Below are positions 8,768 to 16,129 of a DNA stretch of 49,128 nucleotides, piece by piece. The translations under genes were made by a program, and so were the position numbers. The notes under the pieces were generated by a model, which was not told the DNA's origin, made no database searches, and saw nothing but the letters and a program-made list of their open reading frames with translations. Position 1 is the first letter of the stretch. Each line of letters starts with the position of its first letter. Origin of the DNA: Candidatus Melainabacteria bacterium (lineage in GTDB: Bacteria > Cyanobacteriota > Vampirovibrionia > Obscuribacterales > Obscuribacteraceae); contig DTSE01000134.1 of assembly GCA_012965515.1 (NCBI GenBank), positions 38,040-87,167 on the forward strand, in the 5' to 3' direction.

Positions 8768-10156
8768 ATGTCCGGCTCGTTTACGAACAACGGCTGCGCC
8801 AACGGCGGTGCTTTCAATAGAGGCGGTGCCTTTACCGTGTATTTGGGTCACATTGTTGACCCGGTGGACGAGAATATCTATCGTGACATCCCTTGTGGGG
8901 CGCTGGTTGTTTCTGGTGACGGAAAGATCGAGGCTGTTGGCAAGTGGTCTGACTTGTCTGCTCAATTTTCAGAGGGAGCCGAAATTGTCGATTGCGGACA
9001 AAAACTGATCATGCCAGGCATTATCGACATGCACATTCACTTGCCTCAAGTTACTCAAATAGGGAAGTCTGGTGACACATTGCTAGGCTGGCTGGAAAAA
9101 TACATTTTTCCTGCGGAATCCAGATTTAGCGATCTCAGTTATGCAGAAAAGATAGCTGCCTGGTTTTTCGACCAGCTTGCCTGTAACGGCACTACTCTGG
9201 CAGTAGTTTTTACCACAATTCATAAAGAATCTACGGATGCAGCCTTCCGAATAGCTGCAGATAAGGGCATGCGCGCCATCATGGGCAAAGTGATGATGGA
9301 CAGAAACGCACCGTCGACCTTGCTGGAAAATAGCAAAGACTCAATTGCGCAATCGGAAGAGTTAGCAGCCAAATGGCATGGTCACGATAATGGAAGATTG
9401 CTCTACGCATTTACTCCGCGTTTTGCGATAACCGCTACTGATGGGCTTTTGCGCGAATGTGGAAAGCTCTGGCAAAGCAATCCCGGCACTTACATGCATA
9501 CCCATCTTTCGGAATCTGTAGAAGAAGTGAAAAAGGTTGCTTCACTCTTTCCCGACTCCCGCAGTTATCTCGATGTATATGATCGAAGCGGTCTGTGCGG
9601 CGAGCGCTCTGTTTTCGCGCATTCCATTCATTTGGACTCGGAAGATTTGCAGGTGATGCACAAGAAAAAATGCGCACTTGCTCACTGCCCATCATCAAAT
9701 TTTTTCTTGAAGAGTGGAATTTTTCCAATCGAAAAGGTCAAGGCGGCAGGCGTGGAATTCGGCTTGGGATCTGATGTTGCTGCTGGTCCACAAATGTCTA
9801 TTTTCGGAGTCATGAAAGATGCGAACTTCATTCAGCCGAAAATCTGGATTTCACCGTGCGAACTTTTTTACAGAGCAACAAAAGGCGGAGCGAAAGCTCT
9901 GCAACTGGATGATCAAGTCGGCTCGCTGGAAGCCGGTAAAGAAGCAGACTTCATAGTCGTTGACCCGACTTTGAAAAATGCTTGTCCAAGGGATATTCTC
10001 GACCACCATACGGACGAGATTCTTTCGACGATCGTTTTCTTAGGCGATGACAGAATGATTGACGCTACCTATATAAGGGGGCGGCAGGTTTTTGGGAGAG
10101 GAGAAGGGGTGAACGCGAGTTCTGAACTACACACAGTCAAGGGTGGCAAGCAATGA
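8768..10156 (+). CDS. guaD: Guanine deaminase
   Basis: A zinc amidohydrolase of 462 residues converting guanine to xanthine and ammonia. Metal and catalytic motifs are complete and in order: PGIIDMHIHLPQ (H89, H91), YMHTHLSES (H244, H246), SVFAHSIHL (H285) and LGSDVAAG (D336). The guanine-deaminase-specific segment PAESRFSDLSYAEKIA also fits. The first 20 residues (Gly/Asn-rich) extend beyond the usual start. ATG 8768 has a weak AAGG upstream, so the true start could be slightly internal. It overlaps hpt by four bases (ATGA), giving a translationally coupled purine salvage operon. Confidence 0.92.
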   Translation: MSGSFTNNGCANGGAFNRGGAFTVYLGHIVDPVDENIYRDIPCGALVVSGDGKIEAVGKWSDLSAQFSEGAEIVDCGQKLIMPGIIDMHIHLPQVTQIGKSGDTLLGWLEKYIFPAESRFSDLSYAEKIAAWFFDQLACNGTTLAVVFTTIHKESTDAAFRIAADKGMRAIMGKVMMDRNAPSTLLENSKDSIAQSEELAAKWHGHDNGRLLYAFTPRFAITATDGLLRECGKLWQSNPGTYMHTHLSESVEEVKKVASLFPDSRSYLDVYDRSGLCGERSVFAHSIHLDSEDLQVMHKKKCALAHCPSSNFFLKSGIFPIEKVKAAGVEFGLGSDVAAGPQMSIFGVMKDANFIQPKIWISPCELFYRATKGGAKALQLDDQVGSLEAGKEADFIVVDPTLKNACPRDILDHHTDEILSTIVFLGDDRMIDATYIRGRQVFGRGEGVNASSELHTVKGGKQ

Positions 10157-10710
10157 CTATGGAAACGGCAACGGCAGGAATCAAAGAAATTTATTCGTCT
10201 GAGCAAATTCAAGCTCGCATTAAGGAACTCGGTAAGGAGATAAGCAAAGACTTCCGTACCCTGGAAAAGCCCGTCGTTATTGGCGTGATGAAGGGAGCAT
10301 TTTGCTTTATGGCAGATCTTGTCCGTCAAATTGATATTGAGTCTCCGCTGCAAATTGAGTTTGTCCGTCTTTCCAGCTATGGTTCCGGAACTGAAAGCAC
10401 CGGCAATGTACAAGCCCCTTATCTAGATCTGCCGAACATCAAGCGCCGCCATATTCTTGTGGTTGAGGACATAATCGACTCCGGCCGGACTGCGAAGTTC
10501 TTTTTGGAATATCTTCGGGACCAATTCGACCCGGCAACTCTCAAGTTAGCCGCGTTTTTGGACAAACCATCAAGGCGCGTATTACCGATTGAGCCGGACT
10601 ATACGGGCTTTCAGATTGAAGACCTGTTTGTCGTTGGATACGGACTCGACTTTGCTGAGAATTATCGCGAACTCCCCTTTTTGGGGGAGATGATGAACGC
10701 AGAGGCGTGA
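10153..10710 (+). CDS. hpt: Hypoxanthine phosphoribosyltransferase
   Basis: A type I phosphoribosyltransferase of 185 residues that salvages hypoxanthine/guanine with PRPP to IMP/GMP. The PRPP loop is ILVVEDIIDSGRT (101-113) with the acidic pair E105-D106. The flexible catalytic loop LSSYGSGTES (73-82) and the late FVVGYGLDFAENYRELPF segment are diagnostic of HPRT. The start ATG overlaps the guaD stop (ATGA at 10153-10156), which suggests coupled translation. GuaD and Hpt compete for guanine: one degrades it to xanthine, the other recycles it. Their joint control from one transcript fits purine balancing. Confidence 0.95.
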   Translation: MTMETATAGIKEIYSSEQIQARIKELGKEISKDFRTLEKPVVIGVMKGAFCFMADLVRQIDIESPLQIEFVRLSSYGSGTESTGNVQAPYLDLPNIKRRHILVVEDIIDSGRTAKFFLEYLRDQFDPATLKLAAFLDKPSRRVLPIEPDYTGFQIEDLFVVGYGLDFAENYRELPFLGEMMNAEA

Positions 10711-10802
10711 GATACTGAAAGAGTCGGTAGCTAGGCTTGCCTTAATCTGTCAGCCTGTTATTCTCTTAAAGAGGGAAGTGCCGACTTTGCGGGGTCACGG
10801 CC

Positions 10803-11261
10803 TTGGATTCGACCGAAAAAACAACTGAGAAAGAGACGGAAAGCCGGATGTTCGACAGGGCTGCGTCCTTGTTAATGGTCACAGCGGCTGCGCTTCTGAT
10901 TGGTAATGTTGTCGTCCTGTGGCTGGCCAGCTCCTATAACGAAAAGGCTTGCCTAGCTGCAGTCTACGAAGCTGGAAAAGCATGCCTGGCTGGACACGAC
11001 CAGCGAAGAATCATGCGAGCGGCCTACTTGGGACTGTCTCATTCGCCCAACGGTGGGTTCTTCATTGAACACCCGCATTTCACTGAATATCATTGTGAAG
11101 ATGTCCAGGGCGGCAAGAAGCTGACCATTCAAACCTCCACTTTTGTAAGATTGCCGGCGCCTATGCTTGTGGTGATGTCCAAAGACAATGTCTCTGATGA
11201 CGGACGCCTGGCGATTCACAAACGCTACCAACTCGACATTCCAGACAGCGCTCAAAACTAG
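10803..11261 (+). CDS. Small single-pass membrane protein of unknown function
   Basis: A protein of 152 residues with one strong membrane segment (about 22-44, AASLLMVTAAALLIGNVVVLW) after a charged cytoplasmic N-terminus. An extracytoplasmic domain of about 105 residues follows, ending in a beta-rich stretch (KKLTIQTSTFVRLPAPMLVV). This layout is vaguely like TadE-type pseudopilins, but no signature settles it. The TTG at 10803 follows GCGGGG at plausible spacing; ATG 10848 is an alternative start just before the membrane segment. It lies 92 bases after hpt on the same strand with no clear terminator between. Confidence 0.55.
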   Translation: MDSTEKTTEKETESRMFDRAASLLMVTAAALLIGNVVVLWLASSYNEKACLAAVYEAGKACLAGHDQRRIMRAAYLGLSHSPNGGFFIEHPHFTEYHCEDVQGGKKLTIQTSTFVRLPAPMLVVMSKDNVSDDGRLAIHKRYQLDIPDSAQN

Positions 11262-11278
11262 AAGCTTTGAGCCAAGTG

Positions 11279-11346
11279 TTTGGGCGATAAATCTTTGGGC
11301 GATTATTGGGCAATTATTGGGCAATTATTGGGCGATAATTACTGGG
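11279..11346. repeat. 11-bp tandem repeat block (TTGGGCAATTA type)
   Basis: Four adjacent 11-base units at 11295, 11306, 11317 and 11328 follow TTGGGC[GA]AT[TA]A. A fifth related unit starts at 11279. The block lies between the convergent ends of the small membrane protein and the DUF6088-like gene. No pairing structure or U-tract suggests a terminator. Confidence 0.8.
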
Positions 11347-11361
11347 AGCTGATTTCTGGCT

Positions 11362-11772
11362 CTAAGTCTTTGCTCGTCTTTTGCAGTTCTTTGATTGCAG
11401 CACTACTTTTGTTTTGCCATATTTGAATGAACTCGAATAGCCGTCAATGGTGAACACAACGGTTTGCTCTGAATCTGTTTCGGTTGAACTATTTGAACTT
11501 TTGACTATATCGCTCGTATCCAAAAAAAGCGTCTTACCAAATCTCTTCGCCTTGATTTGGGCGACTTCTACCGCCATCGGTCGCTGATCGAATTCGTCAC
11601 CTTTCATATAGACTCCGTTGGCTAGGCGCGTAATGAGACCTTTGCGAACGAGACGAGTAAGTGCCATGTCTATCGCACTTCTCTTTCCACAATGAGAGAC
11701 GTCTGCGGATGTGAAAACCTGGCAATCGTCCAGCGCGTTTATGAATCTGCGAAGACAAGCAATAGTATTCAA
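11362..11772 (-). CDS. AbiEi/DUF6088-like antitoxin-type protein, short form
   Basis: A 136-residue protein that looks like the AbiEi/DUF6088 antitoxin group. The N-terminal winged-helix region (about 5-55) includes VFTSADVSHCGKRSAIDMAL and LVRKGLITRLANGVYMKGDE, the typical 'recognition helix then G-x-Y' pattern. The strand-rich part VVFTIDGYSSSFKYGKTKVV resembles the following domain of that family. The usual length is near 200 residues and this one stops early, so the C-terminal domain is missing or shortened. No AbiEii-type nucleotidyltransferase toxin lies on either side, so it is an orphan. The start is TTG 11772 with GAGAGG about ten bases upstream. AbiEi proteins repress their own promoter through inverted repeats, and two long inverted repeats lie upstream here. 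Confidence 0.6.
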   Translation of the reverse strand: MNTIACLRRFINALDDCQVFTSADVSHCGKRSAIDMALTRLVRKGLITRLANGVYMKGDEFDQRPMAVEVAQIKAKRFGKTLFLDTSDIVKSSNSSTETDSEQTVVFTIDGYSSSFKYGKTKVVLQSKNCKRRAKT

Positions 11773-11895
11773 GAACTGTGTGCCTCTCTCAATTACTACA
11801 ACTATTTAGACGCCTTGAAGGAGCAAAAAGTTCAAAAAAATCCGCCAAAAGTCGATTTTTCAGGTGGAAGGACTTTGGCTACGGATATCAAAATC

Positions 11896-11923
11896 TGTTG
11901 GATTTTCCTAGATTTTTCCAACA
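11896..11923. promoter_or_regulatory. Inverted repeat, copy 1 (operator candidate)
   Basis: Arms TGTTGGA (11896-11902) and TCCAACA (11917-11923) are separated by 14 bases containing CTAG. It starts 124 bases upstream of the DUF6088-like start codon and matches copy 2 at 12034-12069 nearly base for base over the core. Confidence 0.55.
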
Positions 11924-12033
11924 CTAATGCTTCTCCAAAAACACGCTCAAATGGAGTTTTAGCCTTATGCGCTTTGATTCATTTTTATGACAGTTTTCTG
12001 GAACCCAGGCAGGTTGGGATTTCTGTTGATTGC

Positions 12034-12069
12034 ATCTTGTTGGATTTTTCTAGATTTTTCCAACAAGAT
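12034..12069. promoter_or_regulatory. Inverted repeat, copy 2 (operator candidate)
   Basis: Perfect 11-base arms ATCTTGTTGGA (12034-12044) and TCCAACAAGAT (12059-12069) flank a 14-base spacer, T5-CTAG-A-T4. Copy 1 lies about 140 bases away with the same spacer length. The equal geometry of the two copies suggests a protein-binding site rather than a terminator. Confidence 0.55.
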
Positions 12070-12140
12070 TTTCAGTTGAAAGTGAGGGGCCGGAGGGAGA
12101 GAAAACAGGTGAAAGCAAAAAGCCACCACTGGTGGTGATG

Positions 12141-12253
12141 GTCTTTGCACGATCTGTCTTTGACGATCTGCCTTTGACGATCTGTCTTTGACGATCTGAC
12201 TTTGACGATCTGACTTTGACGATTTACGATTGACTAACGGCCTTTGACTATCT
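12141..12253. repeat. 14-bp tandem repeat block (GTCTTTGACGATCT type)
   Basis: Units start at 12141 (15 bases), 12156, 12170, 12184, 12198 and 12212, with consensus G[TAC]CTTTGACGATCT. Degenerate remains continue to about 12253. The period is far too short for CRISPR. It lies just downstream of the minus-strand M16 gene. Confidence 0.85.
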
Positions 12254-12285
12254 GCTGAGTTCAGGGCTGGTGGGCTCGCTCGAGA

Positions 12286-13779
12286 TTAACCAGGATTGTC
12301 TGATTTCGACTCGGTGCTGACTTTTCCGGAAACGTCATAGACATCAACTGGTCCAAAGATTTGCAAGTCTGGCTTGATCACTTTGGCATCGCCGACAACT
12401 GTAATTGCGATGTGTCCCAAGTCGATGTGTTTTCTTGCTACGTTGCGTACGTCATCTGCGCTGACAGTCATGATTTTATCGGTGTAGGTTTCCAGATAGT
12501 CGCGCGGCAAGTCGTAGAGCTGGCCTTCAAGAAGTCTTTGTGCGAGACCACCCTGGGTTTCAAGTCCGAGCTGGAATGAACCGGTCAGATATTTCTTCGC
12601 CTCATTCAACTCTTTGTCGGTCACTTTTATGTTGCGAATGCGAGAAAGTTCGTAGAAGAATTCCTGCAGTGATGGTGCTGTCACTTCTGTTCTTACTGAT
12701 GCTTCCGCGCCGAAAGAGCCAGGCTCTTTTCCTGCTGCAACGCCTGAGTAGGCACCATAAGTGAATGATTTAGCTTCCCGCAGGTTGAGGAAAAGTCTCG
12801 AGTTTGCCGCTCCTCCTAAGATCTGATTCGCCAGAGTGAGAGCGTAGTAGTCGGGGTCGGTTCTCTTAATGCCGACATTTCCCATCTTTATATTGGATTG
12901 GACTGAGCCGGGTCTGTCGACCAGGTAAATGCGTTGCTCCGTTCTGGCAGGCACTCCTTGTCCATCGTTTTTCGCGATGTGTCCTGGCTTCCATTGTTCG
13001 CTGAAGTCTTTGCTGATGAGCGGGCGAATCTTGGCAGAATCGAAATCGCCGATAATTACGAGCGCCGCTTCATTGGGCAGGTAATTAGCTTTATGAAATG
13101 CTTCAAGGTCGGCGCGCGTGATTGACTTCACTGATTCTGGAGTCGGTGCAATGCTCGAATACGGGTGATCGCCGAAGATCACTTTGGCAAAGCGCTCTTC
13201 CAGCAAGAAGTCTGGGTTGCTGCGCTTCATTGCCAGCTCTTGAATAAGATTGGTTTTCTTCAGGTCGAATTCTGCTTGAGGGAAAGTCGGATTGAAGAGA
13301 ATGTCTTCGAAGACGGCTATCAGACGATCAGTGTATTTAGAGAGTACCGAGCTGCTTACAATCGTGAAGTCATTATCGGCGCCAGCTTTTAAGCCGCCAC
13401 CGATGAAGTCCACTTCGTCAGCAATCTGCTTGCTTGTCTTCTTTTTCGTACCTTCTGTCAGCATATCGGCGGTCAAGGAGGCAACGCCTCTCTTCTTCAC
13501 CGGGTCCAAAGAAGATCCGATCTTCAGCCCGAGGGCGATGGTTACTAGCGGATAACGGTGATCTTCAACTAGTTGAACAGACAAGCCGTTTGCCAACTTG
13601 AAAGACTCAATTTTAGGCAAATGGAATGGACGTGGTGCCGGTGCCTCGGGTGGTTTTTTCCTCCAGGCTTCGGCTGACGCTGTCGTTGCAGCGGAAGAAT
13701 CTTCTGCCCAGGCTGAGATGCAGGGTGCTTGCATGCTCATTGCGATGAGAAGACTGGTTGCTAATGCTTTTACTCTCAT
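12286..13779 (-). CDS. Secreted M16-family peptidase-like protein, inactive subunit
   Basis: A 497-residue M16 (pitrilysin/insulinase-like) protein with an N-terminal signal peptide (about 1-25, ending near SAWA). At the place of the zinc motif HxxEH it reads ASLTADM (S101, A104, D105), so it cannot bind zinc in the usual way. It retains the second-domain segment LFLNLREAKSFTYGAYSG with the Arg and Tyr that non-catalytic M16B subunits supply to the partner's active site. It follows the catalytic M16 gene by 118 bases on the same strand, so the two probably form a heterodimeric periplasmic or secreted protease. ATG 13779 has a strong AGGAGAGAG site. Confidence 0.88.
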   Translation of the reverse strand: MRVKALATSLLIAMSMQAPCISAWAEDSSAATTASAEAWRKKPPEAPAPRPFHLPKIESFKLANGLSVQLVEDHRYPLVTIALGLKIGSSLDPVKKRGVASLTADMLTEGTKKKTSKQIADEVDFIGGGLKAGADNDFTIVSSSVLSKYTDRLIAVFEDILFNPTFPQAEFDLKKTNLIQELAMKRSNPDFLLEERFAKVIFGDHPYSSIAPTPESVKSITRADLEAFHKANYLPNEAALVIIGDFDSAKIRPLISKDFSEQWKPGHIAKNDGQGVPARTEQRIYLVDRPGSVQSNIKMGNVGIKRTDPDYYALTLANQILGGAANSRLFLNLREAKSFTYGAYSGVAAGKEPGSFGAEASVRTEVTAPSLQEFFYELSRIRNIKVTDKELNEAKKYLTGSFQLGLETQGGLAQRLLEGQLYDLPRDYLETYTDKIMTVSADDVRNVARKHIDLGHIAITVVGDAKVIKPDLQIFGPVDVYDVSGKVSTESKSDNPG

Positions 13780-13897
13780 TACTCTCTCCTAGTTCGTCCT
13801 AAAAATAGATTGCTCTTTTGATTACGGTCTGCCGATCAATTCGTTGGTGCATTGCAATTCAATTTGTGAATGCTGCCTCTCCAACCCGACAGTGCTT

Positions 13898-15718
13898 CTA
13901 TTTCTTGGACTCCTCCGATTCTTTCTTTTCTGGTGGTGTTTTTCCTGAGTCTGGTGCAGGTGTATCCTTTGTCGCTTCCGGACTTCCGGGAGTTGGCGAC
14001 TCTGGTTTTCCTGGCGTTGCTGTGTCGACCTTTTCGGGAGCCGTCGTCTCTTTTTTGGGTTCCGGAGCACTTCCTTCTGCGGCATCTACTTTTGCCGGAG
14101 TCGGCTTGTCCTCTTTACCTTCTTTCGGCTCGATGTCGACGATGCAAACAATGTCTTTGTTGAACATCGATTTTGCAACGCGCTGGATGTCTTTGGCGGA
14201 CACATTCATGTAGGCTTCCAAATCCTTGTCGATCAATTTGGGATCGCCAAAGAAAAGTGTGTACTCCCCTAAGTGCTCAGCTCTTCCCAAACTGCGCTGC
14301 AAGGAAGAATGCGCATTGGCGAATAATGTTCTGAGAATCTGGTTTTTGGCTTTTTCAAGTTCTTCGGGAGAGACCGGTTTGTTCTTCAGGCTGTCCAGCT
14401 CTTCAAACAGCACTTGTCGCGCACGCTCCGGGGTGTTGCCCGGTTTCAGAACAACAAACGCTTCAAAACCAGAAGGACCGCGCCGCTCGTCATAACCGGC
14501 ATCGGCTTTGAGCGCGATTTTTTCACCTTTGACCATGCGTTGATAAAGACGCGATGATTCACCGGCCGAAAGCAGTTTTTCAATTACTCCCAAGACATAG
14601 TAGTCTGGCTCTCTTCTGCCCGGTGCCCGCCAGCCGATCCAGAAAGCCGGCAAATTAGCGTGTTTGTCCTCGACTTTGGCATACTTCGATTTGGTCATTG
14701 GACCTTCGGCGACATCCGGCTTGGGAGGCGCTTCTTGCCGTGGAATGGTCGCGAAGTACTTCTCAACGAGGGGCTTCATTTCTGAGCTTTTGAAGTCGCC
14801 GACTACAACAAGCACGGCGTTGTTTGGTGCGTAATATGTTTTGAAGAATGCGCGCACATCATCGAGGCTTGACTCTTCCAGGTCTTTGAAATATCCGATG
14901 GTCGGATGTCCATTAACCCAATTGTCGAAGAGCATTTCGTCAAACTTGATTGACGCCGGAACATAAGGCTGGTTGTCGTAGTTGAGGCGTTTTTCTTCTT
15001 TAACTGTTTCGAGCTGATTCTGGAAATTCTCAGGCGTAAGCTTCAGCGAACGCATCCGGTCTGACTCGAGCCAGAGAGCAAGTTCGGCTTGATTGCTCGG
15101 AAGTTTTTCAAAATAGTTTGTGAAGTCCGGGTGCGTCGAACCGTTCAAGCTACCACCTGCGCTTTCGACGTACTTGAAGTGCTCGGTTTTGCCGACGTTT
15201 TCCGAACCTTCGAACATCATGTGCTCGAAGAGATGTGCGAATCCAGAGCGACCCTTTTTCTCGTTGCGAGCACCGACATCATAAAGAATCGCCACTGCCA
15301 CTACTGGCACCGAGTGGTCTTCCGAGAATACGACTCTCAGACCATTCTCCAATGTGAAGTCTGCATGCACTGGGATAAGTGGCTTCTTGCTGTCGGCGGC
15401 TGTTTTGGCTGGAGCCTTGGCTGCGATTTGCGTGAGGCGATTTGCTGAGATTCTCGCGGCGCTGCTTCTGGAATTTCTGGACGCACCATTTCTGGTGACT
15501 CTGGCAACCTTCTTTGAGACTTTCGCTGCGGATCTTTTGGTGCCGGCGGTTGCGCGCTTGACCAGAGAAGACTTGTTCGCTGATCCGTTAGCTGCCGGTT
15601 TGGCAAAAGCTGCCAGCGTCGTGGTTTGCCCGCCAATCAAAATGCTCAATCCGACCATAATCGTGAGACCAGTTTTCACCGGATTGAAAGGGGAGATACT
15701 AGCTATCTTCGTCATCAT
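13898..15718 (-). CDS. Secreted M16-family zinc protease, catalytic subunit
   Basis: The active partner of the M16 pair, about 606 residues. A signal peptide or anchor (about 15-40) and an Ala/Lys/Ser-rich linker precede the protease. The zinc motif is GFAHLFEHMMFEG (H162, E165, H166), with the third ligand in LETVKEEKRLNYDNQP (E about 242). The C-terminal 75 residues are a Pro/Glu/Lys/Thr-rich tail of low complexity, unusual for the family and perhaps a wall- or surface-exposed spacer. The frame is open to TTG 15727, but GGAG lies just before the double ATG (15718/15715). Its start overlaps the end of the upstream small membrane protein gene by about 20 bases, implying coupled translation. 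Confidence 0.9.
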   Translation of the reverse strand: MMTKIASISPFNPVKTGLTIMVGLSILIGGQTTTLAAFAKPAANGSANKSSLVKRATAGTKRSAAKVSKKVARVTRNGASRNSRSSAARISANRLTQIAAKAPAKTAADSKKPLIPVHADFTLENGLRVVFSEDHSVPVVAVAILYDVGARNEKKGRSGFAHLFEHMMFEGSENVGKTEHFKYVESAGGSLNGSTHPDFTNYFEKLPSNQAELALWLESDRMRSLKLTPENFQNQLETVKEEKRLNYDNQPYVPASIKFDEMLFDNWVNGHPTIGYFKDLEESSLDDVRAFFKTYYAPNNAVLVVVGDFKSSEMKPLVEKYFATIPRQEAPPKPDVAEGPMTKSKYAKVEDKHANLPAFWIGWRAPGRREPDYYVLGVIEKLLSAGESSRLYQRMVKGEKIALKADAGYDERRGPSGFEAFVVLKPGNTPERARQVLFEELDSLKNKPVSPEELEKAKNQILRTLFANAHSSLQRSLGRAEHLGEYTLFFGDPKLIDKDLEAYMNVSAKDIQRVAKSMFNKDIVCIVDIEPKEGKEDKPTPAKVDAAEGSAPEPKKETTAPEKVDTATPGKPESPTPGSPEATKDTPAPDSGKTPPEKKESEESKK

Positions 15719-15890
15719 CAGCTCCAAGCAAGACCGAAGTCCAAAAAATCGAAACTACCAGAATGGAAAGAATCGCGGAACCCACACAAACCTTATCCGG
15801 TAGCCCGTACCGTTTCATCATCAGATATGTCGCAGCCGACAATATCAGAGCTAAAACTGCTACCAGATGGTTGACTGTGAGTGTCGGCAT
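15699..15890 (-). CDS. Small membrane protein, two TM segments, unknown
   Basis: About 63 residues, mostly two hydrophobic helices (LVAVLALILSAATYLMM and VGSAILSILVVSIFWTSVLL) joined by a short basic loop, ending in an acidic tail (GADDDEDS). Its stop overlaps the start of the catalytic M16 gene, so it is probably the first gene of that operon. ATG 15890 has no clear ribosome site; a TTG at 15908 preceded by GGAAG is an alternative. No family is recognised; it may be an anchor or partner of the M16 pair. Confidence 0.55.
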   Translation of the reverse strand: MPTLTVNHLVAVLALILSAATYLMMKRYGLPDKVCVGSAILSILVVSIFWTSVLLGADDDEDS

Positions 15891-16085
15891 TCGCGAATAC
15901 TTCTGCAATCACTTCCATTGCGCGCCGGGAAGACTAGCCTCTTTTCCGGACACAAGTGAAAAGCATAACAGGTGCAAGCGCTCCCACCCTTAAAAGGGGC
16001 GCGATTGCTAAGTTTTGCCTAGCAAGATTGCAGGTTTCTGCCCGGACCGGAACCGGCTGATTCGCTATAACGCGGTAAATGACTG

Positions 16086-16103
16086 CCCGGTTGTTTTACC
16101 GGG
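16086..16103. terminator. Hairpin downstream of mtnP
   Basis: CCCGGT (16086-16091) and ACCGGG (16098-16103) pair around a 6-base loop, 27 bases past the mtnP stop. No U-tract follows on the minus strand, so intrinsic termination would be weak. Confidence 0.35.
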
Positions 16104-16129
16104 TTGTTCCGTGCGAAAGAATCGTTGTC

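Larger units (their letters stand above)
11773..12285. other. Gene-free, repeat-rich intergenic segment
   Basis: About 510 bases between the divergent-side start of the DUF6088-like gene and the end of the M16 gene. It is AT-richer than its surroundings and holds two copies of a long inverted repeat (11896-11923, 12034-12069), a short CACCA/TGGTG hairpin (12124-12137) and a 14-base tandem repeat block (12141-12253). Open frames here have no recognisable protein character. Confidence 0.6.

Noticed and set aside
8669-9008. Overlapping short open frames (8669-8965 minus, 8703-9008 plus) at the guaD start
   Set aside because: They overlap the guaD N-terminus in other frames and lack ribosome sites or motifs.
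11692-12138. A 148-codon plus-strand open frame across the DUF6088-like start and the inverted repeats
   Set aside because: No ribosome site and no protein-like composition; it runs through the inverted repeats and is antisense to the winged-helix region.
12141-12253. Possible CRISPR array
   Set aside because: The period is 14 bases with no spacers; no cas gene is present.
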